A model generated the notes under the pieces. That model did no database searches. It saw only the letters and a program-made list of their open reading frames with translations, and was not told where the DNA came from. Shown one piece after another: positions 33,837 to 42,733 of a stretch of DNA of 64,000 nucleotides. This DNA is from Hymenobacter psoromatis. GTDB lineage: Bacteria; Bacteroidota; Bacteroidia; Cytophagales; Hymenobacteraceae. Location of the stretch: contig CP014771.1 of the NCBI GenBank assembly GCA_001596155.1, positions 4,898,001 through 4,962,000 of the forward strand, written 5' to 3'. Position numbers and translations under genes: made by a program. Within the stretch, counting starts at the first letter, position 1, and each line of letters opens with the position of its first letter.

Positions 33837-35891
33837 TTAGGGAATAATGGGTAAGGCCACCACGCGCAGCTTGGTGCAACCGTAGGGGATGAAGGTGAGA
33901 GTTTCGGGGGTGGCGTCCACCAGGCCCTTATACACGCCGTCGCGGGGCGTAACGGGCTCCGGGGCTACCCCCTCATCGAGCTGCCAGGCCGGGATGCGCC
34001 GGCCGCTGACGGTGATTTCGACCGGCGCGTTGGCGGCGTTCCAGTAGAAGCCATTAGCACTGGCCGCCAAAGGTTTAGCAGTTACGGTGGTGGCGCGGAT
34101 GGGGTCCTCGACCACGGCGCGGGGTAGGCCGTAGTTCCAGGGGCTGCCGGGCGTGAGGGTGAGGTAGCGACCTTCCTGTTCCTGGTGTCCCTCCTGCCAT
34201 TGCTCCTTGATTCGGAGGGCGTAGGCCAGCGGGCCGCGTTCCAGGGTGCGCGAGTTGCGCGCCCAGCTGCTGGTGCGCACCGGCATGGGTAGGCGCAGGG
34301 TGAGGCGGTCGGCCGGGTGCCAGGTGCGGTTAACGGTGATAACCTGGCCGCCCTTGTCGGTGCGCAGCGGCTGGCCGTTGAGCAGCACCGTGGCCTCGGC
34401 GCACCAACCCGGCACGCGCAGCGCCAACGGAAACGCAACGGGCTTTTTCAGGCCCATTACGAAGCTTACCTCGTCGCCGAAGGGGTAGGCGGTTTCCTCC
34501 TTAATCGTGACGAGCACGTTGCCGTTTACCTTCGTAGTCAGCACGTTGGGGGCATATTCCAACGCGGCCACGCCCTGGTCGGGGGTGGTGTACCAGAGGT
34601 GGGTAGCAAATTTCGTCCAGCCCTGGTGCATGTTGGCCGTGCAGCAGGTGTAGCCAGCGTAGGGCCCAAACACGTTGTTCATGCCGTGGTCGAAGGGCAG
34701 CGTAAAATCGAGCACGCCGCGCTGCACCTGCACTTGGTTGGCCACCTGAAAATACTGGCGATTTTCGTATTCGTCGGTGGTTTGGGTAGGGAGGGCGTTG
34801 TAAGCAATGCGTTCCAGCGCGTCGAGGTAAGTAGCATCGCCGGTGATGGCGGCCGCCTGCTCCAGCGAAAACATGGTTTCGACCACCGCGCACAGCTCCG
34901 TACCTTGGGTCGGCAGGTTGCCGTGCAGGTCCTCATCGGCCGAAAACATGCCGGTGGGCAGGCCGTGCAGGGTCATAATATCGCGCCAGCCGGTGCGCAG
35001 CGCCTGGGGCAGCGCGGGCTGCTCGGGGTGGGCCTGGCCATACACCACGGGCAGCTTCAGGCCCATGCCCACGTTCACGCCGTGGCGGTCCATCCAGTGC
35101 GCGCCGGTCTGGTTGGCAGCGGCTTCCATCACCCAGTCGCGGTTGCTGAGCAGGGTCGTCCAGGGGGTAGTTTGCTGGTATAACATTTCGCCCAACTCGC
35201 GCAGGAACGCCTCCCCGGTCTGCCGATACAACCAATACACTACCAGTAGATTATCGCCGCCGCGCACCGTGCTCCACTCGGTCCACTGGCCCAGCGGGGC
35301 GACCTTCAGGTTGGCGAGCTGGTAGCGGAAGTACTTGGTCATGAAGGGGATAACCCGCGCGTCGTGCGTGGCCTGGTAGTGCTGCTGCAACACCTTGAGC
35401 ATGACCATGCGCGGCCACCAGTCTTCGCCCTGCGTGCCCTGCACATCCAGCAGCTTGCCGGCTGCCTGCTCTGCCTTGGTCAGCGGGCCGAAGTAGCCCG
35501 AGGGCCGTTGGTGCTGAATGGACCAGTCCACGTAGCGCTGTACCTTGGCCAGCAAGGGTTTATCTTGAAGCAGGTGGGCCAGTGGCACGGCTCCGTCGAG
35601 CCAGTAGGGCGTTTCCTCCCAGCCGTCGCCGGTGCCGCCGAGCCAGCCGTTGCTATCGCGCAGCTTGGGATAGGTTTCGTCCAGGTGCCCGGTGCTGTGG
35701 TCGCGCATGATTTCGAGCTGCGTGCGCAGCCAGCCGGTCGGCCGGATGGCACTTGGAGCCAGCTCCTGGTAGGCGAGCGGGGCCAGCGGCGCGGCGGGCG
35801 CGGTCGGCTGCGCCCCGGCGTTGGTTGCGCATAGCAGCAGCGTAGCCAGACCCCACCGAGCACAGGGCGGACAAGTCACAAAAAAAGGCAT
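33837..35891 (-). CDS. GH127-family beta-L-arabinofuranosidase-like protein
   Basis: A 684-residue secreted (alpha/alpha)6-barrel protein. The ATG at 35891 (MPFFVTCPPCARWGLATLLL...) gives a signal peptide ending near NAGAQ. Family features are RPTGWLRTQLEIM, GYFGPLTKAEQA, GTELCAVVETMFSLE with the conserved glutamate, and GYTCCTANMHQGW, which has the cysteine pair that binds zinc and acts as nucleophile in GH127. The C-terminal beta domains include VPGWCAEATVLLNGQ. GH127 removes beta-L-arabinofuranose from hydroxyproline-linked or pectin-linked chains. A LacI-type operator lies 40 bases upstream, and GH43 follows in the same transcript. Confidence 0.9.
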   Translation of the reverse strand: MPFFVTCPPCARWGLATLLLCATNAGAQPTAPAAPLAPLAYQELAPSAIRPTGWLRTQLEIMRDHSTGHLDETYPKLRDSNGWLGGTGDGWEETPYWLDGAVPLAHLLQDKPLLAKVQRYVDWSIQHQRPSGYFGPLTKAEQAAGKLLDVQGTQGEDWWPRMVMLKVLQQHYQATHDARVIPFMTKYFRYQLANLKVAPLGQWTEWSTVRGGDNLLVVYWLYRQTGEAFLRELGEMLYQQTTPWTTLLSNRDWVMEAAANQTGAHWMDRHGVNVGMGLKLPVVYGQAHPEQPALPQALRTGWRDIMTLHGLPTGMFSADEDLHGNLPTQGTELCAVVETMFSLEQAAAITGDATYLDALERIAYNALPTQTTDEYENRQYFQVANQVQVQRGVLDFTLPFDHGMNNVFGPYAGYTCCTANMHQGWTKFATHLWYTTPDQGVAALEYAPNVLTTKVNGNVLVTIKEETAYPFGDEVSFVMGLKKPVAFPLALRVPGWCAEATVLLNGQPLRTDKGGQVITVNRTWHPADRLTLRLPMPVRTSSWARNSRTLERGPLAYALRIKEQWQEGHQEQEGRYLTLTPGSPWNYGLPRAVVEDPIRATTVTAKPLAASANGFYWNAANAPVEITVSGRRIPAWQLDEGVAPEPVTPRDGVYKGLVDATPETLTFIPYGCTKLRVVALPIIP

Positions 35892-35931
35892 GACGAGGGG
35901 AAAGAGATGGCGCGAAGGTAGCAGACGTAAG

Positions 35932-35945
35932 TGCAAACGTTTGCA
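35932..35945 (-). promoter_or_regulatory. LacI-family operator upstream of GH127
   Basis: TGCAAACGTTTGCA is a perfect 14-base palindrome of the LacI/GalR operator type. It lies 41 bases upstream of the GH127 ATG and near a possible -7 element (TACCTTCG, plus 35913-35920), so a bound regulator would block or shape that promoter. The regulator gene is next door at 36001-37029. Confidence 0.85.
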
Positions 35946-36000
35946 TATTTTTTCAGAAAAAATTCATTCTGGTGCTGGTCCCGGCTTACCTGCCCTAGCC

Positions 36001-37029
36001 CTATTGGCCCAGGCGCAAGGACGAGGCCCGCACGAATAAATCGGGCTGCAACACCACGTGGCGCGGTGCATATTGCTGTTCGCGCTCCTCCATCACTTGC
36101 AGCAACAAGCGGGTGGCCGAACGCCCCATCAGCTCGCAGTGCTGGTCGATGGACGTAATCTGAGGCACCGTGAGGCACGAGAATAGCTCGTTGCTGAAAC
36201 CAACCAGGCCCATATCCTGGGGCACGCGCAGGCCGCGCTCGTTGAGCACCTGCAGCGCGCCGGCCGCCGAAAAGTCACTGCCCGAAAACACGGCGTCGGG
36301 CGGTTGGGGTAGGGCCAGCAGCTGCCGCATCCCGTCACTGCCGTCTTCTATCTTCATATCGCCTAAGATGATAAGCTCTTCCGCCACCGGCAGGCCATAC
36401 TCGCGCAGGGCATCTTCGTAGCCCTGGCGGCGATATTTGTAAATGTTCAGCTGTTGGGGGCCGCTGAAGTGCGCAATGCGCCGGTAGCCCTGCTCCAGCA
36501 AGTGCCTGGTGGCGCGATAGCCGCCGGCCCGGTCGTCGAGCACCACCGCATTCACGTCGTAGCCAGCCAGAATGCGGTCGAAAAAAACCAGGGGAATATC
36601 ACGCTTGCGTACTTTCTCAAAGTGCTTTACCTCGCGAGTAGTGCGCGAAAGCGACACCAGAATGCCTTCCACCTGTGCGTTCATAAGGGTTTCTACGTTA
36701 GCGCGTTCATGCCCTACGTCTTCGTTCGACTGGCAGATGAGCACCTGGTAGCCCGCCTTGCTAGCAGCGGCCTCAATGCCTTTTACCACCTTCGAAAAGA
36801 AATTTCCATCAATGTGCGGTACGATTACCCCCAGCATATTGCTGCGTCCCTTACGCAGGCCTGATGCTAAGCTATTTGGTTGATAACCAACTTCTTTGGC
36901 CAGGGTCGTCACCCGCTTAACGGTAGCTTCGCTGATGGCGCTGTGACCGCTAAGGGCTCGGGAGACTGTGGAAGCGGAGATATTGAGCTGCTGAGCCAGG
37001 TCCGTAATGGAGGCGCGTTTTTTAGCCAC
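36001..37029 (-). CDS. LacI-family transcriptional regulator
   Basis: A 342-residue regulator. The N-terminal helix-turn-helix (residues 6-28, SITDLAQQLNISASTVSRAL) and hinge helix (NSLASGLRKGRSNMLGVIV) are classic. The periplasmic-binding-protein-like sensor follows, with DGNFFSKVVKGIEAAASKAG, VVLDDRAGGYRATRHLLEQG, DAVFSGSDFSAAGALQVL and MGLVGFSNELFS. The ligand is probably a sugar released by the neighbouring enzymes, perhaps L-arabinose or an oligosaccharide. Its likely operators are the TGCAAACGTTTGCA palindromes at 35932, 37161, 50030 and 50593; the one at 37161 sits between this gene and galM, so it may also control itself. Confidence 0.93.
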   Translation of the reverse strand: MAKKRASITDLAQQLNISASTVSRALSGHSAISEATVKRVTTLAKEVGYQPNSLASGLRKGRSNMLGVIVPHIDGNFFSKVVKGIEAAASKAGYQVLICQSNEDVGHERANVETLMNAQVEGILVSLSRTTREVKHFEKVRKRDIPLVFFDRILAGYDVNAVVLDDRAGGYRATRHLLEQGYRRIAHFSGPQQLNIYKYRRQGYEDALREYGLPVAEELIILGDMKIEDGSDGMRQLLALPQPPDAVFSGSDFSAAGALQVLNERGLRVPQDMGLVGFSNELFSCLTVPQITSIDQHCELMGRSATRLLLQVMEEREQQYAPRHVVLQPDLFVRASSLRLGQ

Positions 37030-37160
37030 GAAGTAGAAATGGTAAAGGGAACTCGCGCCAGCTATACGGCGCGCTCACGGCAACAATTTGTGCACAGGAT
37101 GGTGTAAAGATTGCACCAGATATCCGTGCTTTGCGCAAGCAGAAACAAAAAATCTGCTTG

Positions 37161-37174
37161 CGCAAACGTTTGCA
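37161..37174. promoter_or_regulatory. LacI-family operator between lacI and galM
   Basis: CGCAAACGTTTGCA has a perfect 12-base palindromic core (37162-37173) and matches the sites at 35932 and 50593. It lies 132 bases before the lacI start and 93 before the epimerase start, so it could control both. Confidence 0.85.
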
Positions 37175-37266
37175 TCAATCGACTCGGGTTTCTACCTTGC
37201 GGGTCCGATACTACGGCCGGCAGCGTGCGACCACAGCCGGCGGATTTCCCTTCTAGCTTAATTTTC

Positions 37267-38478
37267 ATGTTCCACCCCCTCCACCTGTCGGTGGCTGGTA
37301 GTATAGCCGGCCTGCTATTGGCCGCCACTGCCTGCTCGCCACAGCCAGCCTCCGAAACGGCCACTTCTGCCATGACTACTGATTCGACCCGCACTGACGC
37401 CGTCACGCTGCCCGTGGCTACGCCCTTTGGCAAAACCAAAGAAGGAATTGCTGTTCAACTTTTTACGCTGACAAATGCTCAGGGTATGAAAGCCACGATT
37501 ACCAACTTTGGTGGCACGCTGACCAGCATGCTGGTGCCGGATAAAACCGGCAAGCTGGGCGATGTGGTGCTTGGCTTCGACGACCTGGCAGGCTACACCA
37601 GCGACCTGTTTAGAAAGGAAAATCCCTATTTCGGGACCCTGATTGGGCGCTACGGCAATCGCATCGCGAAGGGCAGGTTCATGCTGGATGGCACGGCTTA
37701 TCACCTGCCCATTAACAACGCGCCCAACTCGCTACACGGCGGCACCAGCGGCTTTAACCAACGCGTGTGGACGGCTACGCCCGGCACCTCAGCCGAGGGT
37801 GAAACGCTGACGCTCAGCTATCTGAGCAAGGATGGGGAGGAGGGCTACCCCGGCAACCTGCGCGTGAGCGTAGTTTATACGCTCACCAACTCGGGCGCGT
37901 TGCGCCTCGCCTACACGGCCACCACGGATAAGCCCACCGTGCTCAACCTCACCAACCATAGCTACTTCAACCTGAACTATGGGCAGGACAAGGATATTCT
38001 GGGCCACGAGCTAACGCTGAACGCCGAGCGCTTTACGCCGGTAGATAACACGCTGATTCCGACTGGTAAGCTGCAAGCCGTGGCTGGCACGCCAATGGAT
38101 TTTCGGCAGCCACACGCCATTGGCGCACGCATTGGGCAGGTGCCGGGCGCGGCTCCCGGCGGCTACGACCACAATTGGGTGCTGGCCGACAGCCTGCGCA
38201 ACACGCCCGCGCTGGCTGCCACCGTGTATGAGCCCATCACCGGCCGCACGATGCAGGTGTACACCGACCAACCGGGCGTGCAGTTCTATTCGGGTAACTT
38301 TCTGAAAGGCAACCTGAAAGGCAAGGGCGGCGTGGCCTACCCCCAGCACTACGGCTTCTGCCTCGAAACCCAGCACTTCCCTGACTCGCCCAATGAGCCG
38401 GCTTTTCCGAGTACCGTGCTGAGACCAGGCGCGACGTTTCACTCAGTGACGGAATACCGGTTTGGGGTTCGTAAGTAG
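37267..38478 (+). CDS. galM: Aldose 1-epimerase (mutarotase), probable lipoprotein
   Basis: A 403-residue aldose 1-epimerase that interconverts alpha and beta anomers of sugars. The ATG at 37267 begins a lipoprotein signal with lipobox LAATAC (Cys23), so the protein is likely anchored in the envelope, unlike the cytoplasmic E. coli GalM. Motifs are NFGGTLTSMLVPDK, GRYGNRIAKG, NSLHGGTSGFN, the catalytic histidine of LNLTNHSYFNL and the glutamate in FCLETQHFPDSPN. It would supply the correct anomer for uptake or catabolism of released sugars. It is divergent from lacI and shares the operator. Confidence 0.93.
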   Translation: MFHPLHLSVAGSIAGLLLAATACSPQPASETATSAMTTDSTRTDAVTLPVATPFGKTKEGIAVQLFTLTNAQGMKATITNFGGTLTSMLVPDKTGKLGDVVLGFDDLAGYTSDLFRKENPYFGTLIGRYGNRIAKGRFMLDGTAYHLPINNAPNSLHGGTSGFNQRVWTATPGTSAEGETLTLSYLSKDGEEGYPGNLRVSVVYTLTNSGALRLAYTATTDKPTVLNLTNHSYFNLNYGQDKDILGHELTLNAERFTPVDNTLIPTGKLQAVAGTPMDFRQPHAIGARIGQVPGAAPGGYDHNWVLADSLRNTPALAATVYEPITGRTMQVYTDQPGVQFYSGNFLKGNLKGKGGVAYPQHYGFCLETQHFPDSPNEPAFPSTVLRPGATFHSVTEYRFGVRK

Positions 38479-38667
38479 CGGGGCAGCTTAAGTCGCTACG
38501 CCTATATAGTTGCGTTAAGTAGTAAGATTGGCTTTTTATTTCTTAATTATCAAAATAATATATTTTCCTAATTTATATTTAATTCTGGCTGCTTACTTAA
38601 CTGCAGTTACGCAAGCCATCCCTTAGCAGTAGCCGTCCTGGCAGGGGCCTTTTGCTGAGCAGGCAGT

Positions 38668-40254
38668 TTATTGATTATCAAGCTCAAAGCGCTCAAAGGT
38701 AGCTGTGGCCGAAGCTGGCCCCTGCGCCACCACGCCCACGCGCACGCCCCGGTCCCAGGGGGGTAGAAACTGGCCATCGGCGGGGTCGGCGGCGGGCAGC
38801 AGCTCGGTCCAGGTGCGGCCGTCGGGGCTGTAGGCGAAGCGGTAGTGGCTGCCATCCTGGTCCTGCACGCGCAGGTGCAACGCCGCCGAGGGGGGTAGGG
38901 CGGCCTCGGCCAGGGTGCGGGTTTTGCCGTCGCGGCGCTCCTGCACTTGCAGCTTGCCCCCGCCGGCCAGCACGCTCAGGGCGTTGTTGGGGTCGCCGAG
39001 AACGGCCAGGCCGGCAGTGGTGCCGGGGGGTAGCGCGCCGGGGTTGACCAGGATAGTAGTGGCCGCATAGCTAGCCACCAGCGTAGGCCGGCCCAGTGCC
39101 GTGCCGCCCTTGTCGGGCCGCGCCGTGAGATGCAGCTGGCCATTGCGCAGCGCGAACTGCGGCTTGTCCTCCACTGGCCATTCCCAGGTGGGTGCCAAGG
39201 CAGCGCCGGCAAACTCGTCGGCGGTGGCAGCCGGCACCTTGGCTGCAAGGGTGGGGGTCGTGTGGTTGTTCAGAAATTCGGGCCAGCCGCTTTTAGTCCA
39301 CCCAAACTCACTGAGCACACCCTGCCGCCCCACGTTCTGGAAGCTGCCAGTCTGGTAGGCGTGGTGCAACATATACCAGTGGCCAGCGCGCTCGATAGGC
39401 GTGCCGTGGCCGGGGCAGGTCCAAACGTCGTTTTTGGTCAGGATAGGGTTGCGCTCGTATTTCTCCCAGGGGCCGAGCAGTTTTGTGGCGCGGGCCACGC
39501 CGGTGGCGTAGGTGCAGCCGGGGCCGCAACAGCCATTGGCGGCATAAAACAGGTAGAAATAGCCGCCGTGGCGCACCACGCTGGGGCCTTCCACGAGGTT
39601 GCCCTCCCAGGCGGCGGTGTTGCGGAAGAGCTCGGTTTTCTCGCCCACCAGCGCCGTGCGGTCGGCGTTGAGGCGTTGCGCCCAGAGGGGGGTAGGCTTT
39701 TTTTGGCTGTTGCCGTCCTCCTTCCAGATGAGATAGGGCTGGCCGTTTTCATCGCGCATGGGAAAGCCGTCGATGGAGCCGTCGGGCTGGCCCACCAACG
39801 GGCCGTGGTCGCGGTAGGGGCCTTCGGGGCGGTCGGCGCTGGCCACGCCCACGGCCAGGTTGCCGCCGCGCTTATGCGCCGTATAGAAGACATAGGTCTT
39901 GCCGTTCGGGTCGTGGTTGATTTCGGGTGCCCAGAAGTAGTAGTCGGCCCAGACGGGCCGCTCGGCCGGAAACACGTGCCCCACCAGGCTCCAGTGCTGT
40001 AAGTCAGTCGATTTCAGCAGTGGAAACGTCGGTCCCCAGTTCGAGGACGTGGCCGTGGCCCAGTACGTGTCGCCCACCTTGGTCACCGACGGGTCGGGAT
40101 AGTCGCCGGCCAGCACGGGGTTGGCGATGGGGGTAGGCGCGGCGGCTTTGGCGGCCGCAACTTTGGTTTTTGCCGTAGCGTGCTGGGCGGCGGCGGGCAC
40201 GGCCAGCAGCAACGCGCCCGCCAGCAAGGTGCGGGAGATGGTCGAAATCAGCAT
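38668..40254 (-). CDS. Secreted GH43 hydrolase with C-terminal concanavalin-like domain
   Basis: A 528-residue two-domain enzyme. After a signal peptide (LLAGALLLAVPAAAQ), the propeller shows the catalytic base in GDYPDPSVTKVGDTYW, the modulator in DGSIDGFPMRDENG and the acid in NLVEGPSVVRHGG. From about residue 330 a beta-sandwich follows (FALRNGQLHLTARPDKGGTA, SHYRFAYSPDGRTWTEL), the accessory domain of beta-xylosidase/arabinofuranosidase GH43 enzymes. Two cysteine-rich spots, CCGPGC and TCPGHG, may be disulfides or metal sites. It is the fifth gene after susD in the minus-strand set and 21 bases after the sialidase-fold gene. Confidence 0.9.
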   Translation of the reverse strand: MLISTISRTLLAGALLLAVPAAAQHATAKTKVAAAKAAAPTPIANPVLAGDYPDPSVTKVGDTYWATATSSNWGPTFPLLKSTDLQHWSLVGHVFPAERPVWADYYFWAPEINHDPNGKTYVFYTAHKRGGNLAVGVASADRPEGPYRDHGPLVGQPDGSIDGFPMRDENGQPYLIWKEDGNSQKKPTPLWAQRLNADRTALVGEKTELFRNTAAWEGNLVEGPSVVRHGGYFYLFYAANGCCGPGCTYATGVARATKLLGPWEKYERNPILTKNDVWTCPGHGTPIERAGHWYMLHHAYQTGSFQNVGRQGVLSEFGWTKSGWPEFLNNHTTPTLAAKVPAATADEFAGAALAPTWEWPVEDKPQFALRNGQLHLTARPDKGGTALGRPTLVASYAATTILVNPGALPPGTTAGLAVLGDPNNALSVLAGGGKLQVQERRDGKTRTLAEAALPPSAALHLRVQDQDGSHYRFAYSPDGRTWTELLPAADPADGQFLPPWDRGVRVGVVAQGPASATATFERFELDNQ

Positions 40255-40275
40255 CCGGTAAAGGTCAGCGAAATT

Positions 40276-41427
40276 TTAACGGCGCGGGCGGGCGCGTGGC
40301 GTGGGCCTGGCGGCGGCCGGCAGCGGAGCGGTTTGGTAAAATGCCTGGCACTTGTCGCCTTCAAACTTGAGCGCCACCTCCAGCACCGTGAGGCCATCGA
40401 CGCCGGGCAGCAGCTGCGAGCTATAGTTGGGGCAGGGGTTATCCTTGGCGTCGGGCACCGGCACGGGGGCGGGCACCTCCGTCCAAGGGCCCTGGCCACT
40501 TTGGGTATTTATCATGTACACGCGGCCATTGTCGGGGGCCACGGTGTTGTCGGTGTTATAGAGCAACAGCTGGCCAATGGCCAGCAGCTGGCCCTGCGGG
40601 TTGCCAGCCTGCGGGGCCCAGGCCACAGTGGGCGCGTGGGCAAAGTGGTGCCCGGCCGTGGACTCAATGCGCTGGCCGGGGTCAGCGGGGTTGCCCCAGC
40701 TCACGCCATCGGGCGAGGTGCGCAGGTAGGCGTCGCAGCCCAGGCCGCAGATTTCATAGCTCATCACGTAGCTGCCGCCGGGCAGGCGGCGCACAATGGC
40801 CATGCCTGGCCGCAGGTGCCCATCGGCCGTGCCCACGTCGATTGCTTCGGGGCCCCACGTCAGGCCGCCATCGGCCGAGACCTTGTGGGCTAATAACTGG
40901 TTGTAGCCCTCAGCTTTGTGCTCTTCGCTGGAATAATATACCACGAGCTGGCCCTGCGCATCGAGCCCAAACTCGGGCTCCCAAAGCCCGATAAAGCCGC
41001 TGACCGGTGTGCTGAAAAACTGCCAGCTGCGCCCACCATCCCCGCTGCGGTAGAGCCGGATGCTGCACGGCCCGCGCCCGCCCTTATCGGTGCCCACCGA
41101 CGTGGCCCACAAGAGCGTGCCGGCCGGAGTAGCGCCCACCTGCTTAGGCACTTCAAACAGGCCCGAGCAGCACATGCCCGGTGGCGTCGGCTCGGCCACG
41201 TCAGTGAGGTGCTGCCAGGTTTTGCCATTGTCGGGGCTCTCATAGATGGCGCCGGCGCGGCCCGCGTCGAAGCTGGCCAGCAGCCGGCCGGCATTGGCCC
41301 CTTGGCTAAGCCGGATGACGCGGGGGTAGTAGTTGGGCCGGCTCAGGTCGAGCGCCTTTTGGGCGTGGGCCGCACTGGCTAGCATCAGCAGCCCGGCTAG
41401 CTGGAAACTACGAAAAATCTTTCTCAT
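40276..41427 (-). CDS. Sialidase-fold secreted hydrolase (GH93-like, possible exo-arabinanase)
   Basis: A 383-residue secreted protein with signal peptide (LLMLASAAHAQ). BNR/Asp-box-like repeats of a six-bladed propeller appear as YESPDNGKTWQHL, YRSGDGGRSWQFF and KVSADGGLTWGPE. Early PRVIRLSQGANAGRLLASFD and the later GLWEPEFGLDAQGQLVVYYS resemble GH93 exo-1,5-alpha-L-arabinanases and other sialidase-superfamily enzymes. Surrounding GH43 and GH127 genes make an arabinan-directed role plausible. A true sialidase is less likely because the RIP motif is not evident. It sits between two GH43 genes of the same strand. Confidence 0.78.
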   Translation of the reverse strand: MRKIFRSFQLAGLLMLASAAHAQKALDLSRPNYYPRVIRLSQGANAGRLLASFDAGRAGAIYESPDNGKTWQHLTDVAEPTPPGMCCSGLFEVPKQVGATPAGTLLWATSVGTDKGGRGPCSIRLYRSGDGGRSWQFFSTPVSGFIGLWEPEFGLDAQGQLVVYYSSEEHKAEGYNQLLAHKVSADGGLTWGPEAIDVGTADGHLRPGMAIVRRLPGGSYVMSYEICGLGCDAYLRTSPDGVSWGNPADPGQRIESTAGHHFAHAPTVAWAPQAGNPQGQLLAIGQLLLYNTDNTVAPDNGRVYMINTQSGQGPWTEVPAPVPVPDAKDNPCPNYSSQLLPGVDGLTVLEVALKFEGDKCQAFYQTAPLPAAARPTPRARPRR

Positions 41428-41463
41428 TGCTCAGAAATACAAGGTGTTAAGTTGCCAGCGCGC

Positions 41464-42531
41464 TTACTCGCCGGCTGGCCGGGTTTGCGGCGCGTTGATG
41501 GGGGTAGGCGTGCCGAAATTAGGCGAGTTGTCGGCGTTCCAGGTAAACTTTTGGATGCGCGGATTACGGTTATCACCGCAGCCCTGGCCCACCAGGTTGT
41601 TGGCGTGGTACACTAGCCAATCCTCGGTGCCATCCTTCGACTTAAAGAAGCCGTTGTGGCCCGGCCCGTAGGCCCCGCCCGCCGCGTTGGTACTAAAAAC
41701 CGGCGTGGCCGATTTCGTCCAGGCGCTGGCTTTCAGCGGGTCGTCGGTGCTGGTCATGGTTAGCATTCCCAGGCAATAGTCGTCGGTAAAGCAGTGGCTG
41801 GCCGAGTAGATGAGGGACGTTTTGCCGCCGTGCTGAATAATTTCCGGACCTTCGTTCACCGGCAGCGGGCCCGATTCTTCCCAGGCATACTGCGGACTGC
41901 TCAGCTCCACGCGCGGGCCCGTGAGCGTCCACGGATTACTCATTTCCGAGATGTAGATACGCTGCGTATCGTTGGTATCGGTGCTGTGGCCCGACCAGAG
42001 CAGATACCGCTTGCCGCCCTGCTCAAACACGGTGCCGTCGATGGCCCAAAAGTCGGCCGTGGGGTTGTAGATGCGGCCCTTCTCGGTCCAGGTGCCGGTG
42101 GTGGGGTCAGCATTGGCGTTTTCGAGCACCCATAGGCGCTGGCCGCCGCAGCAGCTGCCCGGCCCGGCCGTGACGTAGATGTACCATTTGCCATCCAGAA
42201 AGTGCAGCTCGGGAGCCCACACATCGTGCGAGTTGGCGGCGCTGGTGGGCGTCCAGGCAATCACGATGGGCCCGCTGGCCAGTTCACTCATCTTGGGTGT
42301 TTTGCGAATGCGCACGTCGCTGCCCGTCGTGCTTAGGAAATAATAGTAGCCATCTTTCTGGTACACCCACGGGTCGGGGCCAGAAGCCAGCAGCGGGTTG
42401 GTGAAGGTGGTGCTGGCTACGGGCGTTGTGGGGGGGGTAGGGGCCGGCGTGACGCCCGTAGTCATCTCCTTGTGGCACGACCCCAAGCTCAGGCCCAGCA
42501 GCAGCAGAATGTTAAAAGAGGATTTTTTCAT
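41464..42531 (-). CDS. GH43 glycoside hydrolase, lipoprotein
   Basis: A 355-residue GH43 enzyme. The ATG at 42531 opens a lipoprotein signal (MKKSSFNILLLLGLSLGSC, Cys19); the longer frame to 42573 lacks this. A Thr/Pro linker leads into the propeller. The base is in ASGPDPWVYQKDG, the modulator in FWAIDGTVFEQGG and the acid in PVNEGPEIIQHGG. It shares WAPELHFLDGKWY, DPTTGTW and GPGHNGF-type motifs with the GH43 at 32808. As a lipoprotein it probably faces the cell surface or periplasm beside SusD. Confidence 0.9.
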   Translation of the reverse strand: MKKSSFNILLLLGLSLGSCHKEMTTGVTPAPTPPTTPVASTTFTNPLLASGPDPWVYQKDGYYYFLSTTGSDVRIRKTPKMSELASGPIVIAWTPTSAANSHDVWAPELHFLDGKWYIYVTAGPGSCCGGQRLWVLENANADPTTGTWTEKGRIYNPTADFWAIDGTVFEQGGKRYLLWSGHSTDTNDTQRIYISEMSNPWTLTGPRVELSSPQYAWEESGPLPVNEGPEIIQHGGKTSLIYSASHCFTDDYCLGMLTMTSTDDPLKASAWTKSATPVFSTNAAGGAYGPGHNGFFKSKDGTEDWLVYHANNLVGQGCGDNRNPRIQKFTWNADNSPNFGTPTPINAPQTRPAGE

Positions 42532-42733
42532 GCTGTACTTTTGATAGTTGAAATAATGACTTGGATTTAGCATCTGCTCAGTATTTTGCCAGCGTGGCAG
42601 CGGAATGAGGTAGAGCCACTTAGTGAAAAAATTAAGTAGTAAGACAAAAGTGATAAGTAGTAAAATTAACTTATTCGCTTGATTATCAGTTTGCCACGTT
42701 CTTGCTACTTGCTACTTAATTCTGGCTGCTTAC

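Noticed and set aside
37111..37266. N-terminal extension of the epimerase
   Set aside because: The extra 52 codons cross the operator at 37161 and lack signal features; the lipoprotein start at 37267 fits better.
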